From Anaerofilum faecale (GTDB taxonomy: Bacteria; Bacillota; Clostridia; Oscillospirales; Ruminococcaceae), in NCBI GenBank assembly GCA_019114265.1, contig DXFV01000009.1, forward strand, positions 1-12,716: a stretch of 12,716 nucleotides of DNA, in the 5' to 3' direction. Positions 7,165 through 12,716 of this stretch are shown piece after piece (the first letter of the stretch is position 1; the number at the start of each line of letters is the position of its first letter). Made by a program: the position numbers and the translations under genes. The notes under the pieces are model-generated. The model did not search any database, had not been told where the DNA came from, and worked only from the letters and a program-made list of their open reading frames with translations.

Positions 7165-8335
7165 GCAGCAGTCCCTTTTCCTTCAGGAAGGCGCGGATGC
7201 GCTTCATGGCCTCCTGCAGATGCTCCACCGAATAGGCGTAGCTGATCCGCACAAAGCCCTCGCCGCAGTCGCCGAAGGCGGTGCCCGGCACCACCGCCAC
7301 CCGCTTTTCGTACAGCAGATGCTGCGCGAATTCGTCGCTGGTCATGCCGGTGGAGCGGATGCAGGGGAACACATAGAAGGCGCCTTCCGGCTCGAAGCAG
7401 GTCAGGCCCATCTCGTTCAGGCACTTCACCAGATACCGCCGGCGCATGTCGTATTGGGTGCGCATCTCCTCGATCTGCTCGTCGCAGTCGCGCAGGGCGG
7501 TCACAGCGGCGTACTGGCTGGTGGTGGGGGCGCACATGATGCAGCTCTGGTGGATCTTCACCATCGTGTCGATCAGCGCCTTGGGCCCGCAGGCGAAGCC
7601 CAGCCGCCAGCCGGTCATCGCGTAGGCCTTGGAAAAGCCGTTGATCACCACCGTGCGCTCGGCCATGCCGTCCAGCCCCGCGATGCTCACATGGCGGTCG
7701 TAGCCGTAGGTCAGCTCGGCGTAGATCTCGTCGCTCAGCACCGTGATGTCGGTGCCGCGCAGCACCTCGGCGATCTCCTCCAGATGCTCGCGGCGCATCA
7801 CCGCGCCGGTGGGGTTGCAGGGGAAGGGCAGCACCAGCAGCTTGGTCTTGGGGGTGATGGCGGCTTTCAGCTCGGCTGCGGTGAGGCGGAACCCGTTCTC
7901 CGCTTTCAGCGGCACCGGCACCGGCACGCCGCCGGTGAGGGTGGTGATGGGCTGGTAGCTCACATAGCACGGCTCGGGCAGGATCACCTCGTCGCCGGGG
8001 TCCACCAGTGCGCGGATGCACAGGTCGATGGCCTCGCTGCCGCCCACCGTGATCATCACCTGGTCGGGCTGGTAGGAGAGGTCCATGCGGCGCTGGAGGT
8101 AGCGGCACACCTCGCTGCGCAGCTCTTTCAGGCCGATGTTGGAGGTGTAGCGGGTGCGGCCGCGCTCCAGGCTGGTGATGCCCGCCTCGCGGATGGCCCA
8201 GGGGGTCTTGAAGTCCGGCTCGCCCACGCCCAGGCTGATGCAGTCGTCCATTTCGGCCGCGATGTCGAAAAATTTCCGGATACCGGACGGGCGCATCTCC
8301 ACCGCCCGCCGGGACAGCAAACGGGAATAATCCAT
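7157..8335 (-). CDS. Class I/II PLP-dependent aminotransferase
   Basis: Fold-type I aminotransferase of the AAT_I group, 392 residues from the chosen start. Motifs (numbered from that start): GVGEPDFKTP near 36-45, YTSNIGLKELR near 63-73, NPTG at 174-177, DEIYAEL at 202-208, the PLP-lysine block FSKAYAMTGWR with K236, and the substrate-carboxylate arginine in GFVRISYA near the C-terminus. It should transfer an amino group between an amino acid and a 2-oxo acid; the substrate cannot be told from sequence. I prefer ATG at 8335 to the GTG at 8344, because AGGGAG (8349-8344, minus strand) sits 8 nt before that ATG and the ATG overlaps the regulator stop as TGATG. It is translationally coupled on both sides, to the Lrp gene and to the DUF362 gene. 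Confidence 0.93.
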   Translation of the reverse strand: MDYSRLLSRRAVEMRPSGIRKFFDIAAEMDDCISLGVGEPDFKTPWAIREAGITSLERGRTRYTSNIGLKELRSEVCRYLQRRMDLSYQPDQVMITVGGSEAIDLCIRALVDPGDEVILPEPCYVSYQPITTLTGGVPVPVPLKAENGFRLTAAELKAAITPKTKLLVLPFPCNPTGAVMRREHLEEIAEVLRGTDITVLSDEIYAELTYGYDRHVSIAGLDGMAERTVVINGFSKAYAMTGWRLGFACGPKALIDTMVKIHQSCIMCAPTTSQYAAVTALRDCDEQIEEMRTQYDMRRRYLVKCLNEMGLTCFEPEGAFYVFPCIRSTGMTSDEFAQHLLYEKRVAVVPGTAFGDCGEGFVRISYAYSVEHLQEAMKRIRAFLKEKGLLHE

Positions 8336-8808
8336 CAGTTGCACTCCCTCTCATCCGGCTCCTCGGTCACATACCGCGCGCCGTCTTTTTTATAGGTGTG
8401 CAGCACAAAGTGGGTGGCGGTGCTGAGCACGTCATCCAGCGGAGACAGCCGTTTCGCCACGAACAGCGCGATCTCCTGGAAGCTGCGTCCGGTCATCACC
8501 AGCTGCAGGTCGTACCCGCCGCTGATGAGGTTGAGGCTTTCCACCTCGTCGAAGTCGGCGATGATGTCGGCAATTTCGTCGAATCCGCGCGATTTTTTTG
8601 GCTTCACCTGCAGCTCGATGATGGCGCGCACGCGGTCGGCGCCGAAGGCTTCCCAGTCCACCAGGGTGCGGTAGCCGCGGATGTATCCCTTGCGGGCGGC
8701 CTCGTCCAGCAGGGCCGCCACTTCCGCGGGCTCCTTGTCCAGCATGGCGGCCAGGTCCTCCACCGACAGCCGGGCGTTCTGCTCCAGGATCTTCAGAATC
8801 AGTTCCAT
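8335..8808 (-). CDS. Lrp/AsnC family transcriptional regulator
   Basis: A 157-residue feast/famine regulator. The N-terminal ~50 residues form a winged helix-turn-helix (ILKILEQNARLSVEDLAAML, then EVAALLDEAARKGYIRGYRTLVD). The rest is the RAM (ACT-like) ligand-binding domain with VRAIIELQVKP, ESLNLISGGYDLQLVM and LSTATHFVLHTYKKDG. Such proteins assemble as dimers to octamers and sense amino acids. I chose the ATG at 8808-8806 with AAGGGTGG upstream. The frame also opens at a TTG at 8832, adding 8 residues, which is less likely. It is first in the minus operon, 42 bp from the -10 box, and its stop overlaps the aminotransferase start. Autoregulation and control of the divergent genes is inferred from the inverted repeat at 8877-8919. 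Confidence 0.9.
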   Translation of the reverse strand: MELILKILEQNARLSVEDLAAMLDKEPAEVAALLDEAARKGYIRGYRTLVDWEAFGADRVRAIIELQVKPKKSRGFDEIADIIADFDEVESLNLISGGYDLQLVMTGRSFQEIALFVAKRLSPLDDVLSTATHFVLHTYKKDGARYVTEEPDERECN

Positions 8809-8849
8809 TTTCTCTTTCCACCCTTCTTGCAATGTGTGTATGTCCTTTT

Positions 8850-8878
8850 ATTATAAAGAAAACGGGCGCGAATGTAAA
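8850..8878 (-). promoter_or_regulatory. Sigma-A-type promoter of the Lrp operon
   Basis: On the minus strand TTTACA (8878-8873) and a perfect TATAAT (8855-8850) are separated by 17 nt. This is a near-consensus vegetative promoter facing the Lrp gene, with transcription expected to begin near 8843. Confidence 0.85.
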
Positions 8879-8919
8879 CCGCCCGCGCAAAAATGCGCAA
8901 AACAATGCGCCGGGCGGTT
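8877..8919. promoter_or_regulatory. Candidate operator between divergent promoters
   Basis: AACCGCCCG (8877-8885) and CGGGCGGTT (8911-8919) form a perfect 9-bp inverted repeat. One end overlaps the -35 of the leftward promoter and the other overlaps the -35 of the rightward promoter. The 25-bp centre carries repeated units: GCGCAAAA at 8885 and 8895, ATGCGC at 8893 and 8905. A further CGGGCG copy lies at 8863-8868 inside the leftward spacer. Neither predicted transcript includes the repeat, so it should act as DNA. The adjacent Lrp-type protein is the obvious candidate binder (inference). Confidence 0.6.
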
Positions 8920-8946
8920 GGCCTTTGGGGAATGGTGTGTTATAAT
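8918..8946 (+). promoter_or_regulatory. Promoter of the ACT-UPF0210 operon
   Basis: TTGGCC (8918-8923) and a perfect TATAAT (8941-8946) with a 17-nt spacer. The -35 is imperfect, which suits a regulated promoter. The expected leader is only about 40 nt, leaving no room for a riboswitch. Confidence 0.75.
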
Positions 8947-8995
8947 AAACCGTATACGCACATCCAAACCGCAACGCATAGAGGGAGGATCACAA

Positions 8996-9265
8996 ATGAA
9001 AGCAGTCATCACGGTATTGGGAAAAGATCAGATCGGCATTCTGGCGCGTGTCAGCGGCCTGTGCGCCGAGATGGGCGTGAACGTGGAGGAGGTCACCCAG
9101 AACATCCTGGGCGGGACCTTTGCGATGATCATGCTGGTGGACGTGAGCAAGTGCACCGTAGAGTATCCCCAGCTGGTGAAAAAGCTGGAGGAGAGCGGCC
9201 GCGAACACGGCATGGACATCCACATCACCCGCCAGGAACTGTTCGAGGCCATGCACCGCATCTGA
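8996..9265 (+). CDS. Stand-alone ACT-domain protein (UPF0237 type)
   Basis: An 89-residue protein that is essentially one ACT domain, starting MKAVITVLGKDQIGILARVS and continuing LCAEMGVNVEEVTQNILGGTFAMIMLVDVS. The GKDQIGILARVS loop is where ACT domains usually bind an amino acid; FAMIMLVDVS is a core strand. The second half (residues ~54-89) is helical and ends in MDIHITRQELFEAMHRI. RBS GGGAGG (8983-8988) is 7 nt before the ATG. It is the first gene of a two-gene operon, 35 bp before the UPF0210 gene. This pairing recurs in Firmicutes as I recall it, which suggests the ACT protein is a sensor or subunit for the UPF0210 protein. Ligand unknown. Confidence 0.9.
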   Translation: MKAVITVLGKDQIGILARVSGLCAEMGVNVEEVTQNILGGTFAMIMLVDVSKCTVEYPQLVKKLEESGREHGMDIHITRQELFEAMHRI

Positions 9266-9300
9266 GAGCGGGCCGATTTTGAAGGAAAAGAGGGAAAGAT

Positions 9301-10662
9301 TTGCTGAACACCAACGATATTCTGGAAACGATCCGCATGATCACCGACGAAAATCTGGACGTGCGCACCGTCACAATGGGCATCAGCCTGCTGGACTGCG
9401 CCGACCCCGACGCCCGCAAGGCCTGCGAAAAGATCTACCGCAAGATTACCACCCGCGCCAGCCGCCTGGTGGAGGTGGTGGATTCCATCAGCACCAACTA
9501 CGGCGTGCCCATCGTCAACAAGCGCATCTCGGTCACGCCCATCGCGCTGCTGCTGGCCGCCTGCCCCGACGCAGATCCGGTGTGGTTTGCCAAAACGCTG
9601 GACGCCGCCGCCAAACAGGTGGGCGTGAACTTCATCGGCGGCTATTCGGCGCTGGTGCAGAAGGGCTTTTCGGCCGGCGACCGCGCGCTGATCGAGTCGA
9701 TCCCCGAGGCGCTGGCCTGCACCGATTTCGTGTGCTCCAGCGTGAACATCGGTTCCACCAAAGCGGGCATCAACATGGACGCCGTCAAGATGATGGGCCC
9801 GGTGGTGCGCCGCGCCGCCGAGCTCACCGCCGACAACAACTGCCTGGGCGCCGCCAAGCTGGTGGTGTTCTGCAACGCGGTGGAGGACAACCCCTTCATG
9901 GCGGGCGCCTTCCACGGCCCCGGCGAGGCCGACTGCTGCGTGCATGTGGGCGTATCCGGCCCCGGCGCGGTGCGCGCCGCGCTGGCCAAGCTGCCCAAGG
10001 ACGCCCCCCTGCAGGACGTGGCCGAGCTGGTCAAGCGGATCGCCTTCAAGATCACCCGCATGGGCCAGATGGTGGGCGAGCTGGCGGCCAGGGAGCTGAA
10101 CGTGCCCTTTGGCATCGTCGACCTGTCGCTGGCCCCCACGCCCGCCATCGGCGACAGCGTGGCCCGCGTGCTGGAGGAAATGGGGCTGGAGCACTGCGGC
10201 GGCTTCGGCACCACCGCGGCGCTGGCGCTGCTGAACGACGCCGTGAAGAAGGGCGGCGTGATGGCCAGCGGTTCGGTGGGCGGCCTGTCCGGCGCTTTCA
10301 TCCCGGTCAGCGAGGACGAGGGCATGATCGAGGCGGCCGAGCTGGGCACCCTGACCCTGAACAAGCTGGAGGCGATGACCGCCGTGTGCAGCGTGGGCCT
10401 GGACATGATCGTGATCCCCGGCGACACCTCCCCCGAGATCATCAGCGCCATGATCGCCGACGAGGCGGCCATCGGCATGGTGAACAGCAAGACCACCGCC
10501 GTGCGCGTGATCCCGGCCATCGGCAAGAAGATGGGCGAGCGGCTGGATTTTGGCGGCCTGCTGGGCTACGGCCCGGTGATGCCGGTGAACACCACCTCCC
10601 CGGCGGTGTTTGTCAACCGCGGCGGCCGCATCCCGGCCCCGATGCAGTCCCTGAAAAACTGA
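9301..10662 (+). CDS. UPF0210/DUF711 family protein
   Basis: A 453-residue protein of the conserved, functionally uncharacterised UPF0210 (DUF711) family; length is typical. Family signatures: DVRTVTMGISLLDCAD near 20-35, VNKRISVTPIALL near 72-84, DNPFMAGAFHGPGEAD at 196-211, VGVSGPGAVRAAL at 216-228 and a C-terminal LDFGGLLGYGPVMPVN. It is soluble with no signal peptide. The start is TTG at 9301, chosen because AAAGAGGGA (9287-9295) lies just upstream and the N-terminus matches the family pattern; no ATG upstream fits. Its stop is followed after 23 nt by a strong terminator. The glycine-rich blocks suggest an enzyme or ligand-binding fold, but I will not assign a reaction. Confidence 0.93.
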   Translation: MLNTNDILETIRMITDENLDVRTVTMGISLLDCADPDARKACEKIYRKITTRASRLVEVVDSISTNYGVPIVNKRISVTPIALLLAACPDADPVWFAKTLDAAAKQVGVNFIGGYSALVQKGFSAGDRALIESIPEALACTDFVCSSVNIGSTKAGINMDAVKMMGPVVRRAAELTADNNCLGAAKLVVFCNAVEDNPFMAGAFHGPGEADCCVHVGVSGPGAVRAALAKLPKDAPLQDVAELVKRIAFKITRMGQMVGELAARELNVPFGIVDLSLAPTPAIGDSVARVLEEMGLEHCGGFGTTAALALLNDAVKKGGVMASGSVGGLSGAFIPVSEDEGMIEAAELGTLTLNKLEAMTAVCSVGLDMIVIPGDTSPEIISAMIADEAAIGMVNSKTTAVRVIPAIGKKMGERLDFGGLLGYGPVMPVNTTSPAVFVNRGGRIPAPMQSLKN

Positions 10663-10685
10663 ATCCCCTATCCGTTGCGTTTTTG

Positions 10686-10724
10686 GGCGGTGCGGCGCTG
10701 TTTTGTGCCGCACCGCCTTTTTTT
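10686..10724 (+). terminator. Strong intrinsic terminator after the UPF0210 gene
   Basis: An uninterrupted 11-bp stem, GGCGGTGCGGC (10686-10696) with GCCGCACCGCC (10707-10717), a 10-nt loop and seven T residues (10718-10724). Confidence 0.92.
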
Positions 10725-10750
10725 ATGCGCCGGTGTCTGCGAAGCGTAGG

Positions 10751-10779
10751 TTGCCAGAAAGCGATGTTTGGCTTACACT
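10751..10779 (+). promoter_or_regulatory. Promoter for the truncated XRE gene
   Basis: TTGCCA (10751-10756) and TACACT (10774-10779) with a 17-nt spacer, about 50 bp before the ATG at 10832. AAGGAG at 10821-10826 is the ribosome binding site. The start region of the broken gene thus looks intact. Confidence 0.55.
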
Positions 10780-10831
10780 GGAAGAGGGACGCTGTGCGTT
10801 CCGCCATCATGCAGCAGGAAAAGGAGAAACT

Positions 10832-10969
10832 ATGGATTGCACAAAGGTTGGAAATCTGATCGCACAGCTTCGGCGTGAAAAGGGGATGACCCAGCAGCAG
10901 CTGGCAGAGCGTCTGAATATCAGCAACAAAACCGTATCGAAATGGGAGTGTGGTGTTTCCCAAAGTTAA
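10832..10969 (+). pseudogene. Truncated XRE-family helix-turn-helix regulator
   Basis: The frame encodes only 45 residues: KVGNLIAQLRREKGMTQQQLAERLNI at 5-30, then SNKTVSKWECG, then the unrelated VSQS and a stop. The start is a normal XRE regulator with a promoter and RBS. Relatives I know continue past the W-E-x-G motif with helix 4-5 of the domain (typically xPDVSLLPxL) and a C-terminal region; both are missing. Homology appears to end near 10955, where base composition also changes. I read this as a gene cut by integration or deletion at the left edge of an acquired segment. It could still make a short peptide, but it lacks a complete HTH fold. Confidence 0.7.
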
Positions 10970-11061
10970 AGAGATTGTCATGGACAATCCACGCTTACAT
11001 ATTTCTTTTGTACTCATAATCATACGCTTACGCTGAGACGAAAGATCATACTTTTTTCAAG

Positions 11062-11095
11062 ATCCAGCCCCGAAACTCATCAGGGCTGGATTTTT
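11062..11095 (+). terminator. Intrinsic terminator in the boundary region
   Basis: ATCCAGCCC (11062-11070) pairs with GGGCTGGAT (11083-11091) around a 12-nt loop, followed by TTTT (11092-11095) and another T-rich stretch. No intact plus-strand gene precedes it, so it probably belonged to a gene now lost. Confidence 0.75.
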
Positions 11096-11099
11096 ACTT

Positions 11100-11268
11100 T
11101 TAACCAAGATTTTTCCACCTTAGGGCTTCCTTTTTGAAATTTTTGAAATCCTCAAAGGTTTCTTGCATCCGGACCAGGCGGTCGGCTGGGAAACCGAACG
11201 TTTTCTTTGTTTTGTTAATGGCATTGCACTAGTCCGAGATTCGCTCTTGCATAGGTGGCTGTAGTCAT
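11100..11268 (-). pseudogene. Possible frameshifted remnant of a small gene
   Basis: Minus-strand ATG (11268-11266), preceded by AAAAGGGAG, encodes MTTATYARANLGLVQ before running into a stop at 11217-11215. One base off, an open frame from 11228 continues AINKTKKTFGFPADRL, then VRMQETFEDFKNFKKEALRW, and stops at TAA (11102-11100). Joined by one frameshift they give about 55 residues with protein-like composition. I do not recognise the family. It may be a decayed gene or chance; no second signal supports it. Confidence 0.3.
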
Positions 11269-11386
11269 TGGCTCCCTTTTCTCGTTAGACAACAGTTGTA
11301 TGCTTGAGATTGTTCTGGCTTCTCCATACTTGCTTAGATTTTTCTAGATTAATAGAAGAAAATTCGTGTAAACATGAAGAGCAATC

Positions 11387-11415
11387 TTGTGCTTTGAGAG
11401 GGCTTGTGGTATCCT
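11387..11415 (+). promoter_or_regulatory. Extended -10 promoter of the XRE-TcmP operon
   Basis: TTGTGC (11387-11392) and TATCCT (11410-11415) are 17 nt apart, and TGG directly before the -10 forms a TGn extended -10 element. Both hexamers are moderate matches, so the extended element probably matters. Confidence 0.5.
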
Positions 11416-11436
11416 GTTATTGATGTAAGTATCACT

Positions 11437-11448
11437 TCAAGCGCTTGA
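11437..11448. promoter_or_regulatory. 12-bp perfect palindrome, candidate XRE operator
   Basis: TCAAGCGCTTGA is a perfect palindrome between the predicted promoter and the XRE start codon, 22 bp before the ATG. The position, just downstream of the expected transcription start, is typical for autorepression by a dimeric XRE protein (inference). Confidence 0.45.
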
Positions 11449-11470
11449 TAACTAAGACAAGGGGACTGCT

Positions 11471-11692
11471 ATGGAAGTTAGTTACAAAAAACTATGGAAA
11501 ATCCTGATAGATAGAGATATGAAGAAAAAGGATTTGCAGACGAAGGCCGGTATCAGCTGGGCATCCGTTACCAAGCTGTCTAAAGGTGAAACTGTCAGTA
11601 TGGAAGTGCTAATGAAGGTATGCAAAACGTTGAATTGCGATATTGGAGACATCGTAGAGTTGATTCCTACCGAAAAAGACGTTATTAAGTGA
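11471..11692 (+). CDS. Small XRE-family (Cro/CI-like) regulator
   Basis: A 73-residue protein that is a single Cro/C1-type helix-turn-helix domain: YKKLWKILIDRDMKKKDLQ (5-23), the recognition part AGISWASVTKLSKGE (26-40), and VLMKVCKTLNCDIGDIVELI (46-65). RBS AAGGGG is at 11459-11464, 6 nt from the ATG. It lies 11 bp before the TcmP-like gene, so the two form an operon. Compact regulators of this type commonly precede restriction or methyltransferase genes and keep their expression low. No C-terminal effector domain is present, so binding a palindrome upstream as a dimer is the most likely mode. Confidence 0.88.
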   Translation: MEVSYKKLWKILIDRDMKKKDLQTKAGISWASVTKLSKGETVSMEVLMKVCKTLNCDIGDIVELIPTEKDVIK

Positions 11693-11703
11693 AGGGTGAC
11701 GAT

Positions 11704-12716
11704 ATGCCAGCGAGAAAGAAAAGCGTAATTAGCAAGGCCAGCTCTCACACAATCAAGAAATTTGAACTGATAGAGGAATACATCAAATCCTGGGCACAGA
11801 AGTTGATGTTGAATAACTCATGCAATGGCCTGATCTTTATAGATTGCATGTGCAATAGCGGGATTTATACAGATGACGCTGGAGAAATTGTAAAAGGTAC
11901 GGCTGTGAGGGTATCGGAGGCATTGCTTGAGGTTGCAAGAACATATACCGATAAAACCGTGTATATCTATCTGAATGACAAAGACGCCAAGCGGGTAGAT
12001 GAACTGGAGAAGCATTTGCCGCAGAATGAGCGCAATTTTCAGATTGTGACGTCAAGGCTGGATGCACATGAGCTTCTTAAGACTATCGGGCCGCAGTTAT
12101 GCCAGACAGGACATTTGCATTACTTCCTGCTTTATGATCCGTATGATGCTTCGATTGACTGGGAGGCACTATTGCCGTTCTTCCGCAATTGGGGCGAGGT
12201 CATGAAAAATCACATGGTCTCCGATCCGGTCAGAGCGATAACCCGTGCCAAGCGGAAAGCGACAAAGGAAAAGTATGAGAATACTTACCTTGAAGACTTT
12301 GAAAAGCTGGTGCCCTTCGGAAGTGACAAGGCTGCCTATGAGGCAAGAGTGGAGGAAATCATCTCTTCCTTGCATGGGACGCGTAGATATTACGTTGCAG
12401 CGTTTCCTTTCTACAATACGAACAACTCGCACATGTATAACCTGATACATTGTACAAGCCATAAGGAAGGATTCAAGCTGTATAAGAAAAGTGCATGGAA
12501 AGTTTTCGGAGCACAGTCTTCTACCAAACACTCCACAGAAAGTGGGCAGCTGCGATTTGACTTTGATGGGGTTGTCACATTGGATACGGATACTTCCTGC
12601 TTCCATGTAAGAGATATTGCAAAGTATTTGCAGGATAATTTTAAAGGACGCAATCTAGTACCACTTACAGAATTGTGGGATTTGCTGGATGACCATCCAA
12701 TCTTTCCGTCAGAAGG
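11704..12716 (+). CDS. TcmP-like (three-Cys-motif partner) protein, truncated by window edge
   Basis: 337 codons are open from ATG 11704, with RBS GAAGGG (11691-11696), and run off the right end without a stop. I read it as a three-Cys-motif partner (TcmP) family protein, whose core is a Rossmann methyltransferase-like fold. The motif I-like stretch is FIDCMCNSGIY (45-55) with D47, followed by KGTAVRVSEAL (64-74). YIYLNDKD (87-94) matches the acidic end of strand 2, and YFLLYDPYD (140-148) resembles the DPPY-like motif IV region. Residues ~200-240 are charged and helical. The last ~50 residues (HVRDIAKYLQD, LVPLTELWDLLDDHP) suggest a winged helix near the natural C-terminus. TcmP genes usually accompany a Gp37/Gp68 (DUF5131) gene, expected just outside. 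Target and catalysis are unknown; D145-P-Y-D lacks the canonical second proline. Confidence 0.72.
   Translation, partial: MPARKKSVISKASSHTIKKFELIEEYIKSWAQKLMLNNSCNGLIFIDCMCNSGIYTDDAGEIVKGTAVRVSEALLEVARTYTDKTVYIYLNDKDAKRVDELEKHLPQNERNFQIVTSRLDAHELLKTIGPQLCQTGHLHYFLLYDPYDASIDWEALLPFFRNWGEVMKNHMVSDPVRAITRAKRKATKEKYENTYLEDFEKLVPFGSDKAAYEARVEEIISSLHGTRRYYVAAFPFYNTNNSHMYNLIHCTSHKEGFKLYKKSAWKVFGAQSSTKHSTESGQLRFDFDGVVTLDTDTSCFHVRDIAKYLQDNFKGRNLVPLTELWDLLDDHPIFPSE

Larger units (their letters stand above)
10970..11470. other. Low-GC intergenic stretch at the island boundary
   Basis: About 500 bp without an intact gene. It contains a plus-strand terminator (11062-11095), a minus-strand coding remnant with an apparent frameshift (11100-11268), an odd palindrome ACAAC-A-GTTGT (11289-11299), the promoter of the next gene (11387-11415) and a 12-bp palindrome (11437-11448). 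ACGCTTA occurs twice (10991-10997 and 11024-11030). A 27-codon open stretch starting GTGTTTCCC (about 10952-11034) overlaps the end of the broken XRE gene in another frame; I do not recognise it. No tRNA, integrase or attachment core could be identified. Confidence 0.6.

Noticed and set aside
8336..8344. Upstream GTG start for the aminotransferase
   Set aside because: AGGGAG would overlap this GTG, while it is ideally placed 8 nt before the ATG at 8335, which also makes a TGATG overlap with the regulator.
7161..8354. 397-codon minus-strand frame nearly coextensive with the aminotransferase
   Set aside because: Same strand, other frame; very R/G/P/H-rich, with no PLP-fold motifs. The aminotransferase frame has all of them.
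5923..8395. Long plus-strand open frames (440 and 410 codons) opposite DUF362, aminotransferase and ispE
   Set aside because: Antisense shadows of conserved genes; composition is not protein-like and no RBS supports them.
9028..10713. 561-codon minus-strand open frame opposite the ACT and UPF0210 genes
   Set aside because: H/G/A-rich low-complexity translation without domains; fully antisense to two well supported genes.
10952..11034. 27-codon plus-strand open frame beginning GTGTTTCCC at the end of the broken XRE gene
   Set aside because: Too short, with no RBS and no recognised motif; kept only as part of the boundary description.
12169..12653. Minus-strand open frames opposite the TcmP-like gene
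   Set aside because: The plus-strand frame is open for 337 codons with family motifs and an RBS; the antisense frames show none.

Overview
The window reads as chromosome of a GC-rich, spore-lineage gut Firmicute (Oscillospirales/Ruminococcaceae type), with a foreign, lower-GC segment starting near 10.96 kb. Three things point there: a SpoIIR homologue, a type III glutamine synthetase, and a double-hairpin intergenic repeat of a kind I associate with GC-rich gut Clostridia. No rRNA, tRNA or CRISPR array was seen. Species cannot be fixed from the sequence.

Layout. At 37-4187 (+) there is a type III glutamine synthetase (glnN), then an orphan lipoprotein peptide-binding protein and an 82-residue coiled-coil protein, closed by a strong terminator and a double-hairpin repeat. 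At 4376-8808 (-) a compact operon reads Lrp/AsnC regulator, class I aminotransferase, DUF362 ferredoxin-like protein, ispE, spoIIR. The first genes overlap; ispE and spoIIR are separated by a terminator-like hairpin whose T-run abuts the spoIIR start codon. At 8996-10662 (+) the divergent operon encodes a free-standing ACT-domain protein and a UPF0210/DUF711 protein, and ends at an excellent terminator. The divergent promoters (8850-8946) flank a 9-bp inverted repeat whose ends touch both -35 boxes, a natural operator candidate for the Lrp-type regulator.

From 10832 the character changes. A helix-turn-helix (XRE) gene is cut off after the recognition region. About 500 bp of AT-richer DNA follows, with a terminator and what looks like a frameshifted remnant. 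Next come an intact small XRE regulator and a gene open to the right edge, which I read as a TcmP-type (three-Cys-motif partner) protein with a methyltransferase-like fold. By hand count GC falls from about 70% (one sampled line of the UPF0210 gene) to about 37-47% (two sampled lines of the TcmP gene). This looks like the left end of an acquired island, probably defence-related, whose remaining genes lie outside the window.

How the genes may work together: the divergent Lrp-aminotransferase-DUF362 and ACT-UPF0210 operons carry two amino-acid-sensing domain types and an amino-acid enzyme, so they plausibly form one amino-acid-responsive unit. The XRE-TcmP pair is a separate, self-regulated cargo module.
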